Origin: Bordetella parapertussis
GTDB lineage: Bacteria > Pseudomonadota > Gammaproteobacteria > Burkholderiales > Burkholderiaceae_C
Reading direction: 5' to 3'
DNA: 9,895 nucleotides
NCBI GenBank assembly: GCA_943328885.2
Contig: CALQBT020000061.1
Span: 1-9,895, forward strand
Part shown: one piece after another, positions 6,385 to 9,895 of the stretch
Layout of the letters: every line of letters starts with the position of its first letter
Numbering within the stretch: the stretch's first letter is position 1
Program-made: the position numbers and the translations under genes
The notes under the pieces: model-generated
What the model was told of the DNA's origin: nothing
Database searches by the model: none
What the model saw: the letters and a program-made list of their open reading frames with translations, nothing else

Positions 6385-7032
6385 GTGCACGACCATCGAC
6401 TGTTCAACCAGACTTTGCGTGAGGAGCGGGCCAATGCCGCGAGCCACTTTCTGGGAGGCTTGCTGGCGCTGGCCGCGCTGCCGCTGTTGGCAGATCAGGT
6501 CGACGCGGTTCGCTACCCGCTTCGACAACTGGGGCTGACCGTTTTTATCGCCACGATGGTGTCGATGTACGCGGTCTCGGCGCTGTACCACGCGCTGCCT
6601 GCGGGCAAGGCCAAGCGGGCGCTGCGACGCTGCGACCACGCGCTGATCTTTGTCTTCATCGCTGGCAGCTACACCCCTTTTGCGCTCGGCGAAGTCCAGC
6701 GCGGTCAGGACTGGCACCCGCTGGCGCTGGTCTGGACCATCGCGCTGGTCGGCGTCGCGCTCAAGCTCGCCGACTGGCTGCGTCACGCGATGTGGTCGAC
6801 GGTGCTCTACCTGGCGTTCGGCTGGCTGGTGGCGCTGCAGGCCAGGCCGGTGTTGGCAGCGATGCCCGAGTTGGGTTTGCAACTGGTGGTGGCCGGCGGC
6901 CTGGCGTACTCGGTCGGCAGCCTGTTCTTCCTGCTCGACCGCCGCATGGCTTACAGCCACCTGGTCTGGCACCTGTGGGTCATCGCCGGCAGCAGCTGCC
7001 ACCTGCTGGCGCTCAAGCAGACGCTGGCCTGA
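6385..7032 (+). CDS. Hemolysin III / TrhA (YqfA) family membrane protein
   Basis: Integral inner-membrane protein of the PAQR/hemolysin III family, about seven helices. The physiological role is poorly settled; members have been tied to membrane-lipid homeostasis, and the hemolysin name is historical. From the GTG at 6385 it is 215 residues, standard for the family. Conserved marks: EERANAASHFLGG (13-25), SALYHALP (65-72), the RRCDHALIFVFIAGSYTPF block (81-99), GGLAYSVGSLFFLLDRR (171-187) and HLVWHLWVIAGSSCH (192-206). The residues His69, Asp84, His192, His196 and His206 are candidates for the zinc-like metal site known in PAQR proteins. The GTG was chosen because GGGGA (6375-6379) lies five bases upstream and the family opening (NxxSHxxG) follows at once. 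An in-frame GTG at 6364 and farther ATGs would add atypical residues. It stands alone, divergent from egtB and convergent with rlpA. Confidence 0.93.
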   Translation: MHDHRLFNQTLREERANAASHFLGGLLALAALPLLADQVDAVRYPLRQLGLTVFIATMVSMYAVSALYHALPAGKAKRALRRCDHALIFVFIAGSYTPFALGEVQRGQDWHPLALVWTIALVGVALKLADWLRHAMWSTVLYLAFGWLVALQARPVLAAMPELGLQLVVAGGLAYSVGSLFFLLDRRMAYSHLVWHLWVIAGSSCHLLALKQTLA

Positions 7033-7049
7033 TCCAGTCTATGGCCAGC
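7023..7049. terminator. 7-bp inverted repeat between convergent stops
   Basis: GCTGGCC (7023-7029) pairs with GGCCAGC (7043-7049) around a 13-base loop. It spans the end of the hemolysin III gene and nearly all of the 22-bp gap before the rlpA stop. Its place suggests a shared bidirectional terminator, but it has no T-runs and a short stem, so the role is tentative. Confidence 0.3.
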
Positions 7050-7054
7050 CGGTC

Positions 7055-8062
7055 TCAGCGCCTGTCGACGATCGTCGGCAGCAGGCTCAAGGCGTCGCGC
7101 AGCCGCTCGGCGGCCTTGCTCGCGTCGGCCCGGCTGGCGTAGGGTCCTGCTTGCAGATGGTGCAGCTTGCGCTCGTTGAAGATCGTCATCAGCGGGGCCA
7201 GCCAAGTGGCTTCGAGCGCCATCTTCTGCTGCAAGCCCAGTGCGCTGTCGCGCTGGCCGAACGCACCGAGCTGCAGCCAGAAGCCTGACGGGGCCTGCGC
7301 TGTCGCGCCGGTCGGCTTGGGGGGCGCTGGGGTCGGCGGCGCGGCGCTGCGGCGCGCGATCTCGGCGATCGGGTCGTCGGCCAGCCCGGCCGCCGTCTCG
7401 GGCAGCAGCCAGGCCGTGGCGCTGGGCCCGCCGGCCGACACGCGCCAGGCGCCGGTGCGGATCGCCTCATAGGTGATGCGCTCGACTTCGACCGGCGCAA
7501 CGCCGCCGAGCAGGCCAAGCTTGAGCGCTGCGGTGTAGCTCAGGTCTATCACCCGGTCGCTGTGGAAGGGCCCGCGGTCGTTGACGCGCACCAGCACCTC
7601 TCGGCCGTTGGCCGGGTTGCGCACCCGGGCATAGCTCGGCAGCGGCATGGTCTTGTGCGCAGCGGTCATCGCGTACATGTCGTAGGGTTCGCCGCTGGCC
7701 GTGCCCTGGCCGTGGAACTTGCGGCCGTACCAGGAGGCCAGACCGCGTTCGAACAGCGGCGGATCGCCGCCCAGTGGCTGGTAGGACTGGCCCAGCACCT
7801 CGTAAGCCTTGTTGGGACCACCGCTGCGCACCGCTTCCAGCCGCGGTATCGCATCTGGCACCTGGTGCAGACCGGGCGGCGGGTTCGCGCCGGGGCCATC
7901 GCGTCCGGTCTCGACCGCGGGCTTCGGTGGTTTGCCCCCGGGCAAGGGCGGGCTGCTGCCACAGGCGGCCAGCAGCGAGGCTGCGACCAGCCACAGCGAT
8001 TGGGCGCCGCGCCAAGCGGTGGTGCGGCGGGCAAGCGGCAGAAGCTGGACGGCGGGCAGCAT
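7055..8062 (-). CDS. rlpA: RlpA-family septal ring lytic transglycosylase lipoprotein
   Basis: Outer-membrane lipoprotein that, in characterised members, cleaves glycan strands lacking stem peptides and helps daughter-cell separation. The 335-residue product from the ATG at 8062 has a lipoprotein signal with lipobox LAAC (Cys34, followed by Gly-Ser, consistent with outer-membrane sorting). A Pro/Gly-rich linker follows. The double-psi beta-barrel domain spans about 105-200: GLASWYGRKFHGQGTASGE, AMTAAHKTMPLPSYARV, VLVRVNDRGPFHSDRVIDLS. Glu125, His136 and Asp162 match the residues implicated in catalysis. A second linker (about 235-260, Pro/Ala/Thr) leads to a SPOR domain, FWLQLGAFGQRDSALGLQQK to the C-terminus (about 261-335), which binds denuded septal peptidoglycan. 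An in-frame ATG at 8152 has an AGGA five bases upstream but would put 63 residues before the lipid Cys, too many for a lipoprotein signal, so 8062 is preferred. It is divergent from dhaKL. Confidence 0.94.
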   Translation of the reverse strand: MLPAVQLLPLARRTTAWRGAQSLWLVAASLLAACGSSPPLPGGKPPKPAVETGRDGPGANPPPGLHQVPDAIPRLEAVRSGGPNKAYEVLGQSYQPLGGDPPLFERGLASWYGRKFHGQGTASGEPYDMYAMTAAHKTMPLPSYARVRNPANGREVLVRVNDRGPFHSDRVIDLSYTAALKLGLLGGVAPVEVERITYEAIRTGAWRVSAGGPSATAWLLPETAAGLADDPIAEIARRSAAPPTPAPPKPTGATAQAPSGFWLQLGAFGQRDSALGLQQKMALEATWLAPLMTIFNERKLHHLQAGPYASRADASKAAERLRDALSLLPTIVDRR

Positions 8063-8107
8063 GGTCAGGCTGATTCTGCCGCTCAGGCCCGCTGCTGACC
8101 GCTCGGC

Positions 8108-8150
8108 GCATTTTGCGGCCTGTGGCTGGCGCCGCAAGCGCTGAAAATGC
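8108..8150. repeat. Nested inverted repeat upstream of rlpA and dhaKL
   Basis: GCATTTT (8108-8114) is the reverse complement of AAAATGC (8144-8150). Directly inside it, GCGGC (8115-8119) pairs with GCCGC (8131-8135). This gives a 12-bp interrupted stem with an 8-base bulge on one side and an 11-base loop; alternatively TTGCGGC/GCCGCAA forms a continuous 7-bp inner stem. It could be an mRNA leader structure of rlpA or an operator. The pairing is seen; the role is unknown. Confidence 0.5.
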
Positions 8151-8183
8151 ATTGGGTCCTGGTGAATGCGAGCGAGACTTCGG

Positions 8184-8220
8184 GGGTGACAATCTTCGAT
8201 GGCTCAGGACCTTGTCATCC
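8184..8220. repeat. Inverted repeat TGACAA-N19-TTGTCA before dhaKL
   Basis: TGACAA (8187-8192) and TTGTCA (8212-8217) are exact inverse repeats. The arms extend outward to nine positions (8184-8192 with 8212-8220), including one G-T mismatch. It lies about 50 to 85 bp before the dhaKL start and might be an operator or a leader hairpin of dhaKL. Confidence 0.4.
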
Positions 8221-8255
8221 GCTCGGGGTGGTCTCAGCGGTCGCAAGAGCAGGGC

Positions 8256-8261
8256 AGAGGA
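8256..8261 (+). promoter_or_regulatory. Shine-Dalgarno site of dhaKL
   Basis: AGAGGA lies seven bases before the ATG at 8269. A GTG sits directly before that ATG in frame, only four bases from this site, so the ATG is preferred. It also rules out the longer frame open from the ATG at 8113. Confidence 0.75.
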
Positions 8262-8268
8262 AACCGTG

Positions 8269-9873
8269 ATGAAAAAACTGATCAACGAAGTCCAAGAGGT
8301 CGTGCCGCAGATGCTGGCCGGTCTGGCGATGGCCCACCCGCAGATCGCGCTGCTGGCCGGCCAGCAGCTTGCGTTGCGCGCCGACGTCGAGGCGATCAAG
8401 GCTCGCGGTGAGGTGGCGCTGGTCTCGGGCGGCGGCGCTGGCCACGAGCCCGCGCACGCGGGCTACATCGGTCCGGGGATGTTGACCGCGGCGGTGGTGG
8501 GCGACGTCTTTAGCTCGCCTTCGACCGATGCAGTGCTCGCCGCGATCCACGCGGTGGCCGGGCCCGGCGGCGTGCTGCTGATCGTCAAGAACTACACCGG
8601 CGACCGGCTCAACTTCGGCCTGGCCGCCGAGATCGCCCGCGCCGAGGGTTGGGCGGTCGAGATGGTGGTGGTGGCCGACGACGTCGCGCTCGCCGCGCAG
8701 GGCGACCACGCCGGTCGGCGCGGTTTGGCCGGCACGGTGCTGGTGCACAAGATCGCCGGCGCGGTGGCCGCAGCCGGCGGCACGCTGGCCCAGGTCCGGG
8801 CGGCGGCGGCGGAGGCGGCGGCTGCGATCGGCACGATGGGCGTCGCGCTCACGCCTTGCACGGTGCCGGCGGCGGGCCGGCCGGGTTTCGAGCTTGCGGC
8901 CGACGAGGTCGAGCTCGGCCTGGGCATCCACGGCGAGGCCGGTGTTCGGCGCAGCGCAATCGAGCCTGCCGACGCGATCGTCGCCCAGTTGCTCGGGGCC
9001 ATCGTTGCGGACCTCGCGCTGGTGGCTGGCGATCGCGTCGCGCTGCTGGTCAACAACCTGGGCGGCACACCGGCGATGGAGATCGCGATCGTCGCCCGCG
9101 CCGCAGTGGCGCAGGCCAGCGCGCTCGGCCTACGGGTCGAACGGCTGTGGAGCGGCGGCTTTCTCACCGCGCTGGAGATGGCCGGCGTGTCGATCACGCT
9201 GCTGCGGCTCGACGACCAGCGCCTGGCTGCGCTAGACGCGCCGGCCCAGGCACCGGCTTGGCCGGGGGCTGCGCATGGAGCGGTGCGCAGCGCGCCGCAG
9301 GTCTTGCCGGGTCGCGACGGCCCAGCCCAGCCCGCAGCGCGCCTTGACGCGACAGGCCACGCCAGCGTCGGCGTTCTGGACGCGGTCTGCGCGGCGCTGA
9401 TCGCGGCCGAGGCCAGGTTGACGCAACTCGACCAGGTGGTGGGCGACGGCGACCTCGGCATCAGCTTGGCGCGCGGCGCCAGGGCGGTGCTGGCCGAGCG
9501 CGCTGGCTACCCGCTGCACGACACCGCAGCCACGCTGCGCGCGCTGTCGGCGACGCTGCGTCGCGCGGTCGGCGGCACCTCGGGGCCGCTGTATTCGATC
9601 GGGCTGTTGCGCGCGGCCGTGGTCTTCGAGGCCGGGCCGTCCAGCGCAGCCCAAGGCCTGGCGCGCGCGCTGCATGAGGCCAGCGTCGGTATCGCCGAGG
9701 TCGGTGGCGCCCGTTTGGGCGACTGCACGATGCTCGATGCCTTGATCCCGGCTGCGCAGGGTGCGGCCACTGGCCAGACCTTGGTGCAGGCCTTGCAAAA
9801 CGCGGTGGCAGCCGCGGCGCAAGGCGCTCTCGACAGCGCAGCACTGTTGCCGAGGCGGGGGCGGTCCAGCTAA
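8269..9873 (+). CDS. dhaKL: Dihydroxyacetone kinase, DhaK-DhaL fusion (C-terminus cut short)
   Basis: ATP-dependent kinase that phosphorylates dihydroxyacetone to DHAP for glycolysis; related enzymes act on erythrulose, which sequence alone does not exclude. The product is 534 residues. The DhaK part (about 1-330) shows GGGAGHEPAHAGYIG (54-68), KNYTGDRLNFG (107-117), GRRGLAGTVLVHKIAGA (149-165) and LGLGIHGE with His221, the residue that binds substrate covalently. An Ala/Pro linker (about 325-365) joins the DhaL part: LDQVVGDGDLG (387-397, metal-binding Asp388, Asp393, Asp395), GGTSGPLYSIG (435-445) and RLGDCTMLDAL (482-492), where a Cys replaces the more usual Lys/Arg. The frame stops at TAA (9871-9873) right after LPRRGRSS. 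Family members continue with Tyr and a GxRxxGHPDPGA tail of about 25-30 residues, and here the same frame goes on as HGQRAIG to the window edge. So it is a truncated protein, a nonsense allele or a sequence error. A single-gene ATP-using type is expected, since no PTS-type dhaM is present. Confidence 0.92.
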   Translation: MKKLINEVQEVVPQMLAGLAMAHPQIALLAGQQLALRADVEAIKARGEVALVSGGGAGHEPAHAGYIGPGMLTAAVVGDVFSSPSTDAVLAAIHAVAGPGGVLLIVKNYTGDRLNFGLAAEIARAEGWAVEMVVVADDVALAAQGDHAGRRGLAGTVLVHKIAGAVAAAGGTLAQVRAAAAEAAAAIGTMGVALTPCTVPAAGRPGFELAADEVELGLGIHGEAGVRRSAIEPADAIVAQLLGAIVADLALVAGDRVALLVNNLGGTPAMEIAIVARAAVAQASALGLRVERLWSGGFLTALEMAGVSITLLRLDDQRLAALDAPAQAPAWPGAAHGAVRSAPQVLPGRDGPAQPAARLDATGHASVGVLDAVCAALIAAEARLTQLDQVVGDGDLGISLARGARAVLAERAGYPLHDTAATLRALSATLRRAVGGTSGPLYSIGLLRAAVVFEAGPSSAAQGLARALHEASVGIAEVGGARLGDCTMLDALIPAAQGAATGQTLVQALQNAVAAAAQGALDSAALLPRRGRSS

Positions 9874-9895
9874 CACGGGCAGCGAGCGATCGGCC

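Larger units (their letters stand above)
8063..8268. other. Divergent intergenic region rlpA / dhaKL
   Basis: This 206-bp region contains the promoters of both genes. It holds two inverted-repeat structures (8108-8150 and 8184-8220) and the dhaKL ribosome site. I see no further gene and no clear -35/-10 pair. Confidence 0.5.

Noticed and set aside
8063..8152. Longer rlpA start at 8152
   Set aside because: Despite an AGGA nearby, it would place the lipobox Cys at residue 64, too far for a lipoprotein signal peptide.

Overview
The window reads as chromosomal DNA of a high-GC betaproteobacterium, most likely Burkholderiales of the Leptothrix/Rubrivivax/Roseateles kind. This rests on the strong G/C bias at third codon positions, a TAXI-type TRAP binding protein, and the style of the EgtB, RlpA and DhaKL proteins; no marker gene fixes the genus. 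There are no RNA genes, insertion sequences, CRISPR arrays or phage genes that I can see. Coding is dense, with three main intergenic gaps: 1210-1545, 6176-6384 and 8063-8268.

Left block, all on the minus strand and read from right to left: egtB (ergothioneine sulfoxide synthase, 6175 to 4883), egtD (histidine trimethyltransferase, 4886 to 3924, overlapping egtB by four bases), and then a TonB-dependent outer-membrane receptor (about 3882 to 1546) beginning only tens of bases after egtD. These three look like one transcription unit. After a 336-bp gap with several inverted repeats comes a TAXI-family TRAP solute-binding protein (1209 to 52) with its own good ribosome binding site; its permease would lie beyond the left edge.

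Right block: a seven-helix hemolysin III/TrhA-type membrane protein (6385-7032, plus) is divergent from egtB. It converges, with 22 bp between the stops, on rlpA, a lipoprotein septal-ring lytic transglycosylase with a SPOR domain (8062 to 7055, minus). Divergent from rlpA is a single-chain dihydroxyacetone kinase, DhaK fused to DhaL (8269-9873, plus).

Two points deserve attention. First, a TonB receptor of unknown substrate is tightly linked to the ergothioneine genes egtB and egtD. Second, the DhaKL frame stops at a TAA lying where the family has a conserved tyrosine (GRxSYxGxRxxGH), and the same frame continues past the stop with recognisable family residues. This suggests a nonsense mutation, a sequence error, or a shortened C-terminus.
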